This document shows, piece by piece, positions 20,344 to 30,130 of a DNA stretch of 64,000 nt. Source of the stretch: Thereva unica. Its lineage: Eukaryota; Arthropoda; Insecta; Diptera; Therevidae. The stretch spans positions 138,432,876 to 138,496,875 of the forward strand of contig OX465281.1 of the NCBI GenBank assembly GCA_949987705.1. Reading direction: 5' to 3'. The position numbers were made by a program, and so were the translations under genes. The first letter of the stretch is position 1. The number at the start of each line of letters is the position of its first letter. The notes beneath the pieces were generated by a model. The model ran no database searches. It saw only the letters and a program-made list of their open reading frames with translations, and was not told the origin of the DNA.

Positions 20344-23300
20344 ACACTGGTAGTCCAGTCAGCCTGGTTAGGGTGGATGCGTTACCCGACGAGATTAAGA
20401 ACAAAATTAGAAGGAAAACTTATGGAAGCAAATTTTATGGAATAAATAACAGTAGGCTTAAGATAATCTTAGAACTGACAGTTTTTATAACTATTAATGG
20501 TATCACGAAAGAAATAGATGTTTTAGTTGTGAATGAGAGCACGATGTCTTATAATTTACGCTTAGGTAGAGATTCTCTGTCAAAATTCGATTTTAGGTTG
20601 GTACAGGAGCTAGAAGACGACTTTGAGAAGGAAATATTACTAATAGATGTAGGTAATGACAATGAATTAGATATTAGGGTCGATAAAGATTTAGAAAAAG
20701 GGGCCAAGGAAATTTTTTTAGAGATATTTAGGAAACATTACAGCGAATCAGTTAAACCTAATGTACCGAACGTAAATTACGAAATGGAAATCAAACTGTC
20801 TAAAGATGAACAGTTCCGTTGCACACCTCGTCGTTTATCATTTTACGAGAAGGCTGAGTTAGATAAAATTTTGAAAGATTTAGAAGCACGTAACATTATT
20901 AGACCAAGTAATTCCCCATATTGTTCACCTATCGTCCTTGCTAAGAAGAAGAACAATGAATTACGCTTATGTATAGATTATCGGCAATTAAACAAGATTA
21001 CGTGTCGTGATAATTATCCCTTACCACTAATTGAGGATCACATAGCTGATCTGCACAAGAAGAAATATTATTCGTTGATCGACCTGAAGAGTGGGTTTCA
21101 CCAGGTCAGAATGGCTGAGAGTTCTGTTAAATATACTTCGTTCGTTACGCCCCTTGGACAATTTGAATATACTAGGATGCCGTTCGGGTTGCGGAATGCA
21201 CCAGCGGTGTTCCAGAGGTACGTCAACTTGTTGTTTAGAGACCTTATTTCCCAGAGGAAAATTTTAGTTTATATCGACGATATCCTGATAGCAAGTGAGA
21301 CCATGGAAGAACATCTCCAGGTCCTTAGAGAAGTGTTTACGATTTTAAGTGACAATCTGTTAGAAATCCGGTTAGACAAGTGCAGATTCGCGTGCACCGA
21401 GATAGAGTACTTAGGCTATTTAATTAGCAGTGATGGTATTAAGCCAAATCATGAAAATCTTAGAGCAATATCTGACTTCCCAATCCCAACGAGTATCAAA
21501 CACGTTCATAGTTTTGTAGGTTTATGTTCCTACTTCAGAAAATTTATTAAGGACTTTGCATTGCTTTCAAAGCCCCTTTATGACATGTTAAAAAAGGGGG
21601 CAGAGTTCAATTTTGGTGCCCAGGAGTTGGAATCTTTTAAGACATTAAAAGCTTGCTTACTGGAGTCACCGGTATTAGCTATCTATAGTCCCACAGATGA
21701 AACGGAATTACATTGTGATGCAAGCGCTTTGGGATATGGCGCTATACTTATGCAGAGAAAATCAGACAATAAATTTCATCCAGTTTTCTATTTCTCAAAA
21801 CGGACAATTCCAACCGAAAGTAAATACCATAGTTATGAATTGGAGACCCTATCGATAATTTACGCACTGAAAAGATTTAGGGTTTATTTACAAGGCATTA
21901 GGTTCAAAATAGTGACAGATTGTAATTCATTAGTCCTAACATTGAACAAACGAGACATTAACCCAAGAATAGCGCGTTGGGCCCTTGAACTCCAAAATTA
22001 TGATTATACTACAGAACACAGATCAGGGGGAAAGATGAATCACGTTGACGCCTTAAGTAGAAATACGAATATCCTGATATTAGAAGAGAATACTTTAGAA
22101 CAGAATTTAGCGATTTGTCAGTCAAGAGACAAAGATATTCAACATATTCGGACCAAGTTAGAAGGTGTAGAAAGCAATACTTATGAGATGAGGAACGGAT
22201 TAGTTTACCGAAAATTAAGAGGAAAGATTCTATTTTATGTTCCGAAAGAAATGGAAACTGAAATAATTAGGACGTACCACGAAATGCTGGCGCATTCGGG
22301 TGTAGAAAGATGTTATGCCGAAGTTAGTCGATCTTATTGGTTCCCAAAGCTAAAAGACAAAGTTAAGAAACACATCGCTAACTGCTTTAAGTGTATAGCT
22401 TACTCTTCTAAGACAGGTAAGCAGGAAGGGTATCTTCACAATATTCCGAAAGGGGAATTACCGTTTGATGTACTACACGTAGATCACTACGGTCCATTAC
22501 AAAATGTTAGGTCAAAGCGAAAACATATCTTTGTAGTTATTGATGCGTTCACAAAATTCGTGAAACTTTATGCCGTTAAGAGTACTAGTTCAAAAGAGTC
22601 TATTCAATGTTTAGAGAGTTATTTTAATAATTATAGTATTCCTAATAAAATTATTTCTGACCGAGGGACTTCCTTTACATCAGGCGAGTTTAAAACGTTT
22701 ATGGAAAACAATCGTGTCCAGCATATTAAGATAGCTGTTGGATCCCCGTGGTCTAATGGACAGGTGGAGCGGGTTAATGAGAGTGTAAGACCAATGTTAG
22801 CGAAATTACGTTCAACCACCAATGATTGGGATAAACTCCTGCCTCGGATAGAATATGCCATAAACAATTCTGTTAATAGGACTACAGGAAAGACTCCTAG
22901 TCAGATGTTATTTGGGATAAAACAGAGGGGGCACGTTCACGATCCTCTTAGAGGAGAATTAGGAATTACTGAAACAAGAGATTTAGACGAAATTAGATTA
23001 ACTGCAGTAGATAAAGTTAAGAAAGCTCAAGTTTATGCAAAAGAATATTATGACAAATTTAGAAAGTCCCCGTATAAATATAAGGTTAATGATTATGTGA
23101 TGATAACGAATTATGTCAATCTTCCTGGAGTTAATAAAAAATTGCTTCCCAAGTTTAGAGGTCCATACGTTGTGACCAGAGTATTACCTAATGACCGATA
23201 TATGGTCCGAGATATTGACGGACATCAAGTAACGCAACTGCCTTATTCAGGTGTAGTAGGGCCTAGTCATATGAAGTTATGGAAGCAACCAAATGTTTAG
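20316..23300 (+). CDS. pol: Gypsy B Pol: protease, RT, RNase H, integrase
   Basis: The frame is -1 to gag and open from 20316. The protease active site LDTGS lies just after the gag overlap (20340s), upstream of the first Met at 20373, so Pol is presumably made by ribosomal frameshifting. The AAAAAG run at 20329-20334 is a candidate site but not a canonical heptamer. RT motifs are [19 protein letters not shown] and YIDDIL. RNase H has CDASALGYGA, ELETLSI, TDCNSL and DALSR. Integrase has an HHCC site (H...H, C-x2-C near CFKCIAY), then HVDHYGP, SDRGTSF and QVERVNE. About 990 residues, full length for the family and free of stops. Confidence 0.92.
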   Translation, partial: YGCLQKAILDTGSPVSLVRVDALPDEIKNKIRRKTYGSKFYGINNSRLKIILELTVFITINGITKEIDVLVVNESTMSYNLRLGRDSLSKFDFRLVQELEDDFEKEILLIDVGNDNELDIRVDKDLEKGAKEIFLEIFRKHYSESVKPNVPNVNYEMEIKLSKDEQFRCTPRRLSFYEKAELDKILKDLEARNIIRPSNSPYCSPIVLAKKKNNELRLCIDYRQLNKITCRDNYPLPLIEDHIADLHKKKYYSLIDLKSGFHQVRMAESSVKYTSFVTPLGQFEYTRMPFGLRNAPAVFQRYVNLLFRDLISQRKILVYIDDILIASETMEEHLQVLREVFTILSDNLLEIRLDKCRFACTEIEYLGYLISSDGIKPNHENLRAISDFPIPTSIKHVHSFVGLCSYFRKFIKDFALLSKPLYDMLKKGAEFNFGAQELESFKTLKACLLESPVLAIYSPTDETELHCDASALGYGAILMQRKSDNKFHPVFYFSKRTIPTESKYHSYELETLSIIYALKRFRVYLQGIRFKIVTDCNSLVLTLNKRDINPRIARWALELQNYDYTTEHRSGGKMNHVDALSRNTNILILEENTLEQNLAICQSRDKDIQHIRTKLEGVESNTYEMRNGLVYRKLRGKILFYVPKEMETEIIRTYHEMLAHSGVERCYAEVSRSYWFPKLKDKVKKHIANCFKCIAYSSKTGKQEGYLHNIPKGELPFDVLHVDHYGPLQNVRSKRKHIFVVIDAFTKFVKLYAVKSTSSKESIQCLESYFNNYSIPNKIISDRGTSFTSGEFKTFMENNRVQHIKIAVGSPWSNGQVERVNESVRPMLAKLRSTTNDWDKLLPRIEYAINNSVNRTTGKTPSQMLFGIKQRGHVHDPLRGELGITETRDLDEIRLTAVDKVKKAQVYAKEYYDKFRKSPYKYKVNDYVMITNYVNLPGVNKKLLPKFRGPYVVTRVLPNDRYMVRDIDGHQVTQLPYSGVVGPSHMKLWKQPNV

Positions 23301-23688
23301 TTAATATTGGTTGCCAAAGATCTAGTAATAAGTTTATAGGTTGTGTAACAACAAGGCTTAGAGCCTAGAATTGGCTTTGAAAAATTAGAAAGTTTAAGGA
23401 GTAACTACATTTGCATAATAATTTGATTCTAATGAATGATAATAAACAAAATTCTGTGAGTTTACGTGAATAATAACTTTATGAATTGATGGAAAAAAAA
23501 AACTTGAATTATAAAATTAGGGTAAGACACTAATGTATATATATGTATATTTTATATTTAGTTTTTTTTTGAAAAAAAAGTTATTCTTTGTTGACCAATT
23601 GTTAAAGGACCATGTACTGTAGAACAACGCTACAGTAGAATAGAAATGCCTTTTAAATCGGGGCGATTTAGGGTCAGGATGGCCGAAC
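23301..23688 (+). other. Gypsy B 3' untranslated region
   Basis: There is no reading frame and no envelope gene. It contains A/T runs and ends in a purine-rich stretch (GGGTCAGGATGG, 23671-23682) just before the 3' LTR. This is the likely polypurine tract region, although it is not a clean run. Confidence 0.6.
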
Positions 23689-24117
23689 TGTTGTAATAAT
23701 TTAGATTTGGCAAGTCCAAATCTACCAAGCGTTATGTTTCTCTTTGGTTCTATGTACATTGTCCTAGATAGATAAATAGAAACCGTTATGATAAAGTGGC
23801 GTGATATATAGAAGCCATCAGAAGAGTCGATTGTTAGTTCCCGTCGTGTAAAGACGCGTTTCAAGTTTAGTTCTCAAATTTAAGTAAAAATATTAGTCAC
23901 TAAAGAATATTGAAATAATACCACATTAGCGATCTAAAAATACTTGTATATTTAATAACTAGTTTCGAAAAATAAAGTTTCTATGAGTAATAAGTTCGGT
24001 TGAGTTTTTGGTGAACCTATAAGAAAAATTAGTACTGGATCTTCTTTGTTTTATTAAACCTTAGCACAAAAAAAAATCAGAAGTGGAATATGTTTTATTT
24101 TAAATATTAGTACAACA
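23689..24117 (+). repeat. Gypsy B 3' LTR (429 bp), mosaic relative to the 5' LTR
   Basis: It is identical to the 5' LTR for about 155 bp, then carries a different R/U5-like segment (about 23845-24080). The last 35 bp are again similar. A primer-site-like AAATCAGAAGTGG occurs at about 24075, inside this LTR. The outer TTGG duplication is intact, so the insertion is a single event. Confidence 0.88.
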
Positions 24118-24121
24118 TTGG

Positions 24122-25302
24122 GGATTATACCTTTGCTCCGCATAGTGTCCTTGCATATCGGGCTGTCTCTCTCGCTTACCATTGAGCGTATTCCTTTTTA
24201 TTTCTGCAGAATTCCTCTTATCGAAGTATCCAGTCCCTTTATAACTATATTTGTTACTATCATTAACCCAGTTCCTCCTGAATTTCTGATTTCCTAAATA
24301 TTCATTCTTGAACTTATTATTCCGATTGCTCTGCCAGTTATTCCTATAAAATTCTTCATTCCCATTTCTTCCTCTGTCAGCTCTACCATGGTGGAACATT
24401 TCGTTAATGTCATTCACCGCTTCTATTTCAGTGGCTATTCTTACAGCCTTGTCTAAATTTTCTGGCATCGCTGCAAATACTGCTGTCTTATAAGGTTCTC
24501 TTAGACCTGCCTGAAAAGCATTCAATCCCGATTTGTCATTTAGAGCATTAATCAGTTTTCGACTATCTTCACCATGCTCTGTTATTTGCACGTCATTCAG
24601 TTGTGCTATTAAATTTTGTATCTTGGTCGCAAAGCTTTGAACCGTCTGACCTCCTTGTTGAATCCTTGATAACTCATTTTGTATACTTAAGGGATTGCGT
24701 TTCACCCTAAAATGTTTCTCGAACAATATCTTAAATCCAACTATGCCTTGCGGAGTACTTGCTCCAATCTTTATTCTGACCTTCTCTGTGATCCGTGCTT
24801 TTAGCACCAATTACACTAGTTTTACCCTCTCCGGGTCATCTTTTAATGTTTCTCCTATAATTTCAACGGTATTGATGAAGTTGGTCAGTTCCTTTTCTTC
24901 ACCGTCAAAAGTAGGTACCAATTTTAATATCTTGAATGGGTCTAGAGTCCCCATACTGTTGCCTTCCTGCTGATTCAAATTTATAATCGAAACTTCTGAA
25001 GCCCTATCACTCAAGGTATCTTGCCCTCCTTCTGAGTTTGTTTCCTTCTCCTCAGTTAATATTGCACTCAACTGGTACTTTATAATTTCATCTGTTTCTT
25101 TGTACACTGTTCTAAATTCTGTCAGTGTACCTTCATTACTTTCTACAGCGTTAATTCGTATTTCTAGCTCATTCAATTCAACTCTTCTTCTCAACAGTCT
25201 CTCTGTCGTTCTTATTTTATATGGCGCCTTTTTTATATTCGCCTTTATTCTATGTAATTCTTTCAAAATCTCTGATGCCTCATCCTCTGGCATATCCCTC
25301 AA
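24122..25302 (-). pseudogene. Gypsy A Gag with an in-frame stop
   Basis: The minus-strand frame 25302-24122 is continuous except for a TAA at 24811-24813. The N-terminal half is charged and helical (ILKELHRIKANIKKA, RRVELNELEIRINAVE). The capsid core starts at VPTFDGEEKELTNFI and continues after the stop (FKILFEKHFRVKRNP, SRIQQGGQTVQSFATKIQ). The C-terminus is Arg/Asn-rich without CCHC knuckles, as in errantivirus-like Gag. It runs into Gypsy B at 24117. Read-through or a null mutation are both possible. A null mutation is more likely. Confidence 0.8.
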
Positions 25303-25460
25303 CTTTATTACTTTTGTGCTCTTTTATTAAGCAACATATCTCATCTTAACTTCGTTTTTTTTTATTATTAATATCAATATTTTAACAAGTGAACATCAGA
25401 ACGAGCTAGTAACATAATAACATTTTAAATATAACGAAATTTTAAAATTCTTTTTTTTTA

Positions 25461-25778
25461 TTATTTATTTTTTTTTCTATTTTTTCTTCTTTGGTCCAAT
25501 TCTTTAGTAATTTCATTCGCTTCTTGAATGAATTTGTTCCTCTCTTCTACACTAACCGCAATTGCTGCAATTCTTAGTGCTTCTTTCTTCTTCTTTCTTA
25601 ATCTCCTCTCGTAGCCCCCCTTGGGTTTTTTCGGCTTCACCAGCTCTATCGGTTCAGCCTCAGCAACTTCTGGGAACTTCCGATTTCTTTTCCTATATTC
25701 CTCTATGGTAATCGGCCTTGGTCCTGTTCTCGAGTCTTTTAATTTTTCTTTTAGGTCCTTATTATGCAGGGTCGCCAT
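25461..25778 (-). CDS. Small basic ORF at the Gypsy A LTR/primer-site junction
   Basis: A 105-residue frame starts exactly where the 5' LTR ends. The A of its ATG is the last LTR base and TG are the first primer-site bases. The product is highly charged, with Lys/Arg/Glu clusters (KPKKPKGGYERRLRKKKKEA, then QRRKNRKKNK at the end) and likely helical. It precedes gag by about 160 bases on the same strand. I do not recognise a domain. It may be an upstream ORF of this lineage or a chance frame. Confidence 0.4.
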   Translation of the reverse strand: MATLHNKDLKEKLKDSRTGPRPITIEEYRKRNRKFPEVAEAEPIELVKPKKPKGGYERRLRKKKKEALRIAAIAVSVEERNKFIQEANEITKELDQRRKNRKKNK

Positions 25779-26121
25779 GTAATGATTGGAAGCTATCCTT
25801 TAAATGAAACTTTATATTTAAATAACGTATTTTATTTTAATATTGTTATCAGCAATAGAGCGCAGATCTAAAGCCCTTTGCGCGCCCTGTATTTGCTGCT
25901 TGATGAACAATGACTGACTTCTATACAAAATTCCCTCGTATTTATAGTAGGGATTCTTATGTACTATTCTTATATACTATTATATACTATCCTGAGTAGG
26001 CCTACTCACTTATATCTATATACAATGATTGCAATCTAGTTTTCTATATAAAATACCTTAAACTAGTATTATTACTGCAGTGTGAATCCGACTGTATCTA
26101 TGAGGTTATGCGGGCACCTCA
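25778..26121 (-). repeat. Gypsy A 5' LTR
   Basis: This 344-bp partner of 14178-14521 is complete from TGAGGTGCCC to CATTACA on the minus strand. It is followed downstream by the primer-binding site (minus strand, 25777-25766). Confidence 0.92.
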
Positions 26122-26125
26122 CATG

Positions 26126-26897
26126 GTTAAAATTTAACTACACCATGGTTAACCACGGGAGTTTTTGAACGCCAACGGTGGTTATCCCGGTGTTGCGCAG
26201 TGGTAAATAATAAAAATATACGTGCAGAAAAATGCTAAAGAAAGACCTAAAGTTATTGTTTTGATTGCCATTTAAATTGGGGCATATATGCATTTATGAA
26301 GGTTTTTTCTTAGATATAAAGCCATTGCACATTTTGCCGATTACTGCTATACCCACAGTTTAGAATGATTTTATATCCAAGATTAAATATTTATACATAA
26401 ATGCACAAAATATGCCTCAATTCAAATGTCAAAACAATAACCTTAGCACTTTGTTTCACATTTTCTGCACTTATATGTATCTTAAATAATTACACCATAA
26501 TGAAGATACTATTCACTTTAAAATCACTGGAAATTCGATTTTTATTGTTGGCCCACTGTATGGCACTAAAAAACACTAAAATTTAACTAAAATTCATAAT
26601 TTTTGGATAATACTTCCATGCTAACGTTTTAATTTAATTGTGATCAGGCATATCAACTAAATAACTTTCTTTTAACATAATTAGTTCACCGAACAAACAA
26701 AAAATAATAATTCTCACTTCCTCTTTTCCATACAATTTGACAGTAAACGAATATGGCACCCGGACCACCGACTAACACATGCACAACTGGTGTTCATGGC
26801 TTGTAAATATAAAAGGTTGTGCAAAAAGTTATGCTCGTGGTTATGTTGTAGTTAACCACGGAGTTTTTGAACGACAAAAGTTTACCATAGTTAATAA
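26126..26897. other. Interior of the outer inverted-repeat element; no gene
   Basis: This non-coding AT-rich sequence has two GTTAACCACGG...TTTTTGAACG blocks (about 26143-26172 and 26855-26873), matching those at 13940-13975. The word CATGGCTTGTAAATATA at 26795 matches the end of the hAT-type MITE at 17271-17971. The only open frame, 26401-26586, has no recognisable feature. Confidence 0.5.
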
Positions 26898-27565
26898 AGC
26901 CCTGGACAGACATGTGATTTCGATATCATAATATTGAGATCACGATATCAAAATAAACTAAGTAGTGACAGACATAATATTATGATATCTGTGGCAGTTG
27001 TATTTTTGACAGTTGGAATTTAAGTTTTTAAGCGTTCGCAAATATTTCTTTATTTCAGGTTCGTATTCTACTTTAATAAATAGTTACTATAGTAACTATA
27101 CAAAACTAAACAAATATAAAAATTTTAAAGGTAACTTGATATTTCAAAAGAGCAAAAGTTTGAGTTTTTTATAATTTCCGCTAGTGAAAACTTGCGCTGC
27201 TCTCACTAGAAATTACTCATATCATGTTAATATTATGAAAATCCGCTGTGTTTCGATATTACGTTAATATCATGTTGTTGCGTTTTGATATTAAGCGTGT
27301 TTCATTTTCCTGGTGTACCTACACCGGTGTAGTTTGGTGTAGTTCCAACTACCCCAGCTCATATATTGGAGTAAATGATTAGTGTAATTATGATTTTTTT
27401 TGCAACAGATGGCGCCTAAAAATTTTGTGGTAATTGTATTGACTTTTTCGGTTATGTCATTAAAATTTTCGGTTAATAAAAATTATTGAACGGTTTTTGT
27501 TGAAGTTATCATTCAAAATAGCATTGTTTATCTCAGAGAAAATAAAAAATTTTAAAGAATTAAAT

Positions 27566-28836
27566 ATGTCCAATGAAATTAGTGAAATGGTAAGAAAAAA
27601 ATACGGAAACTCCATAACATATTTTCATTATATATTTTTATTATAGATTTTACCTCTAATTGTGGAGGAATCTTCAAACGATACTTGGGACACTTTGCTT
27701 AGTTCCTCTTCATCAGAATCATCTTCATCTGAATCAGATGAAAATTATTCAAATAAACTAGCTCGTATTGAGAATTATGTAGAAGTTATAGAGAAATATA
27801 GTAATCGTCAATTTAAGCAACATTTTCGTCTTGAATGGGATTGCGTAAAACAACTTATAGGTGCCATTTTATTTACACAAAGTTTTGATTATATATTATT
27901 AATATATTTATAGATGATTACAGTGTATCTAGATCTGATCGTTTTATTCGAGGCCGTGATGAAATTGGTGCTGATGCAGAAATATATTTAACATTGTGGT
28001 ATATGGCTAACACGGAAACGTACAGGCAAATTGCAGATCGCTTCAATATATCAAAGTGCTCCGTTTTCCGCGTTTTAAATAGAGTAGTCGACTGGCTTGT
28101 GGCAGAAAGCCCAAAATATATTAAATGGCCAGACTATGGGGAGATGGAGGCCAATCAAATACAATTCCAAATGAAAAGAAATTTCCCTAAAGTGGTAGGC
28201 GCTATCGATGGTACCCATATCAAAATATGTGCACCCAGAGATAATAAAGAAGCCTACTACAATAGAAAGAAATTCTACAGCATATCTCTTCAAGGAATTG
28301 TAGATTGTAAAAAGAGATTTATAGATGTTTCTTGTGGGGAGCCAGGAGCGATGCATGATGCTCGTGTTTTACGAAGATCCAAATTCTATGCAAAAATGCA
28401 AGAAAATGATAATTTAATTATTCCGAATGGAGTTATATTGGGTGATTCTGCCTATCTGGAGACTAATTATTTATTAACGCTATACAAAGATTATGGTAAT
28501 CTGACAGAAAAGCAGAAAAAATTCAATACCCTCCATTCTGCAACGAGAATAGTTGTTGAAAATGCTTTTGGGTTACTGAAAAGAAGATTTAGGCGGTTAA
28601 AGTTTTTTGAACATCCAAGATTGGGATTCGTAGCAAAAAGTGCAGTTGCTGCATGTGTATTGCACAATATTTGTATTAATAATAATGATTTAGAAGAGTG
28701 GATTGAAGAAGATATTTCACATGGCAATGGCAGTAATGAATGGCAGACTGCATATCAAGGATCACTTGAAAATAACAACTTAAGCAGAAGGGAGGAATTT
28801 TATGCATATTTAGATAGTAACAATTTGCTAGATTAA
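27566..28836 (+). CDS. PIF/Harbinger DDE transposase, three exons
   Basis: Exons 27566-27589, 27647-27860 and 27914-28836 join in phase across two short GT...AG introns (57 and 53 bp), giving 386 residues. The N-terminus is acidic and Ser-rich (SSSSESSSSESDE). A helix-turn-helix-like region follows (YRQIADRFNISKCSVFRVL), then the nuclease core. Catalytic residues fit AIDGTH (first Asp), GDSAY (second Asp) and VENAFGLLKRRFRRL (Glu), with the typical ARVLRRS and VAACVLHNICI neighbours. It would cut and rejoin the element's ends at TWA sites in the nucleus. The start is supported by the clean splice from exon 1. RNA evidence is not available to me. Confidence 0.85.
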
Positions 28837-29039
28837 TTTAAAAACTTTAATTAGAAATAAATATCTTTTCAATAAAAATAATTTCCAGGAAAACTTTTAT
28901 TTATTATTTCAGTTGAATCGCAATATTAAAAAAAAATTGAATTCGCATTAAAATCACAAAAAAAGATGCAATTCATTTGCACTTCAAAACCTTAAACTAA
29001 TCTTATTTATTGAGCCCTTGATTTTAGTACTATAATTGG

Positions 29040-29773
29040 TTAATGATTTTTTTTCAACATTTCTAAAATTTCTCTATGTCGCCTTTCTCTGGCTTCTTCC
29101 CTTTTCTTCATTAAATGTTCCTTGAACTCCCTAGCTTTAGCCTTTTCTTTGAGTCTTTCTTCATAATAATGTTTTTTTATATCTATTAATCTTTCTCGCG
29201 GTTTTCTTTCTTTTAGTTTTTTGGATTCAATTTTGCTTGTGGATCTTTGTCCTTCTTGATTTGTATTGGACGTGGGAATGTTTTCTATCCCCACAGCGCA
29301 AACATGAGGCGAACTAATGAGTGGGTTAGTTTGGAATATTTCATTCATTTCTTCCATAAACAAGAATTTAGACGGACTAGTTCCAGTTCCTTTGTCTTTG
29401 GCAGATTTGTATGCTCTATATATGGTCTTCCATTTATTTTGGACTTGATCTGATGTTGTTGGTGATTTCTATAAAAAATGAATGAATAGTTATGTTATGA
29501 ATATCATCTATCATTTAGTAATATAATAGTGGGTGAATTTGGGGCTATGGAGCTTACCAATATATTCCGATTTTCTAGATCGCTTAAAATCACATCCCAA
29601 TAATGTTTTTTATTTTTGAACCGGTGGATCTCATCCATTCGATCCTTATATACTTGTATGAGCGCTTTTCCCTCCTCATAGGTCCAATTCTTGCCAGCTT
29701 TAGCATCCTATCAAGATAATACATATTATTACAAAAATTCAGTTAATAATAATTGCTTGTGCAAACTTACCAT
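29040..29773 (-). CDS. Myb/SANT-like second protein of the Harbinger element, three exons
   Basis: Minus-strand exons 29773-29771 (ATG only), 29707-29558 and 29468-29040 splice in phase with GT...AG junctions (GTAAGT and GTAAGC donors) to give 193 residues. Residues about 6-70 form a Myb/MADF-like trihelix (KNWTYEEGKALIQVYKDRMD, HYWDVILSDL, VQNKWKTIYRAYK). The C-terminus is a Lys/Arg/Glu-rich coiled coil. In PIF/Harbinger systems such proteins bind the ends and help the transposase enter the nucleus. The one-codon first exon is inferred from splice signals and is the least certain part. Confidence 0.78.
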
Positions 29774-30130
29774 TTTAAATCAAATTATTTTTCCTGAAAA
29801 ACTTCACAGATCCCACTTGTCAAATATCAGCAGTGCTACTGTGATTTTTTTTTAAGGTTTTAAACTACACTCAAATAAAAAAATGCGTTTCATTTTCCAT
29901 CTACTCCAAAGTACACTGGTGTATGTACACCAGGAAAATGAAACACACTCATTATGATATGGGGGTGACAGACATATCCGAATATTATAATATTAGGAAT
30001 ATTATGATATCGAAATAACATGTCTGTCCAGGGCTTAACCATGGTTAACCATAGTAGGGTTTTTGAACGCGATCCAGGCAAAATTTTGCTTCGTTTTTTG
30101 TAAACTTTTTTCAGGCAAAATTTTGCCCAA

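Larger units (their letters stand above)
16582..24117 (+). mobile_element. Gypsy B: near-complete LTR retrotransposon
   Basis: Inserted in Gypsy A on the opposite strand with a 4-bp duplication TTGG (16578-16581, 24118-24121). LTRs start TGTTGTAATAAT and end ACAACA. The primer-binding site region AATCAGAAGTGGGATC follows the 5' LTR. A 2.1-kb leader holds a hAT-type MITE and a tandem-repeat block. Then come gag (19108-20343), pol in the -1 frame (to 23300), and a short 3' region. Gag and pol have no internal stops. The two LTRs agree only in their first half. Confidence 0.93.
14178..26121 (-). mobile_element. Gypsy A: LTR retrotransposon without RT, split by Gypsy B
   Basis: Minus-strand element with 344-bp LTRs (14178-14521, 25778-26121) beginning TG and ending CA, with a CATG duplication at 14174-14177 and 26122-26125. 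The primer-binding site follows the 5' LTR directly (TGGCGACCCTGC on the minus strand). A G-run polypurine stretch precedes the 3' LTR (complement of 14522-14526). The gene order is a small basic ORF, gag and pol. Gypsy B is inserted between gag and protease with a TTGG duplication. No RT or RNase H is present. Confidence 0.92.
27294..29949. mobile_element. PIF/Harbinger DNA transposon, apparently complete
   Basis: Inverted ends of about 45 bp start GTGTTTCATTTTCCTGGTGT (27297) and are mirrored at the right end (29895-29946) with a few mismatches. The element carries the two genes expected of this superfamily, converging: a DDE transposase on plus and a Myb-like protein on minus. Neither has a visible lesion. 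The target duplication is not clear (TTA on the left, CAT on the right), so the exact termini are uncertain by a few bases. Confidence 0.82.
26898..30035. mobile_element. TAA-flanked MITE hosting a Harbinger transposon
   Basis: The ends AGCCCTGGACAGACATGT and their complement at 30018-30035 are flanked by TAA (26895-26897, 30036-30038). Subterminal GACAGACATA and ATATTATGATATC words pair between the halves. Its own sequence is about 480 bp (26898-27293 plus 29950-30035). The rest is the inner transposon. An alternative reading is that these are the true ends of the Harbinger element itself. Confidence 0.75.
13853..30077. mobile_element. Outer inverted-repeat element carrying two large insertions
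   Basis: The left end (CTGGAGCGCGTTCAAAAACC, 13853) is mirrored at 30077 (CTGGATCGCGTTCAAAAACC on the minus strand). Both continue into TACTATRGTWAACCA. After removing Gypsy A (14178-26121) and the TAA-flanked MITE/Harbinger unit (26898-30035), about 1.1 kb of its own sequence remains. This is rich in CCATGGTTAACCACGG palindromes and TTTTTGAACG motifs. No target duplication was resolved, so it may be a compound of two related MITEs. Confidence 0.55.
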
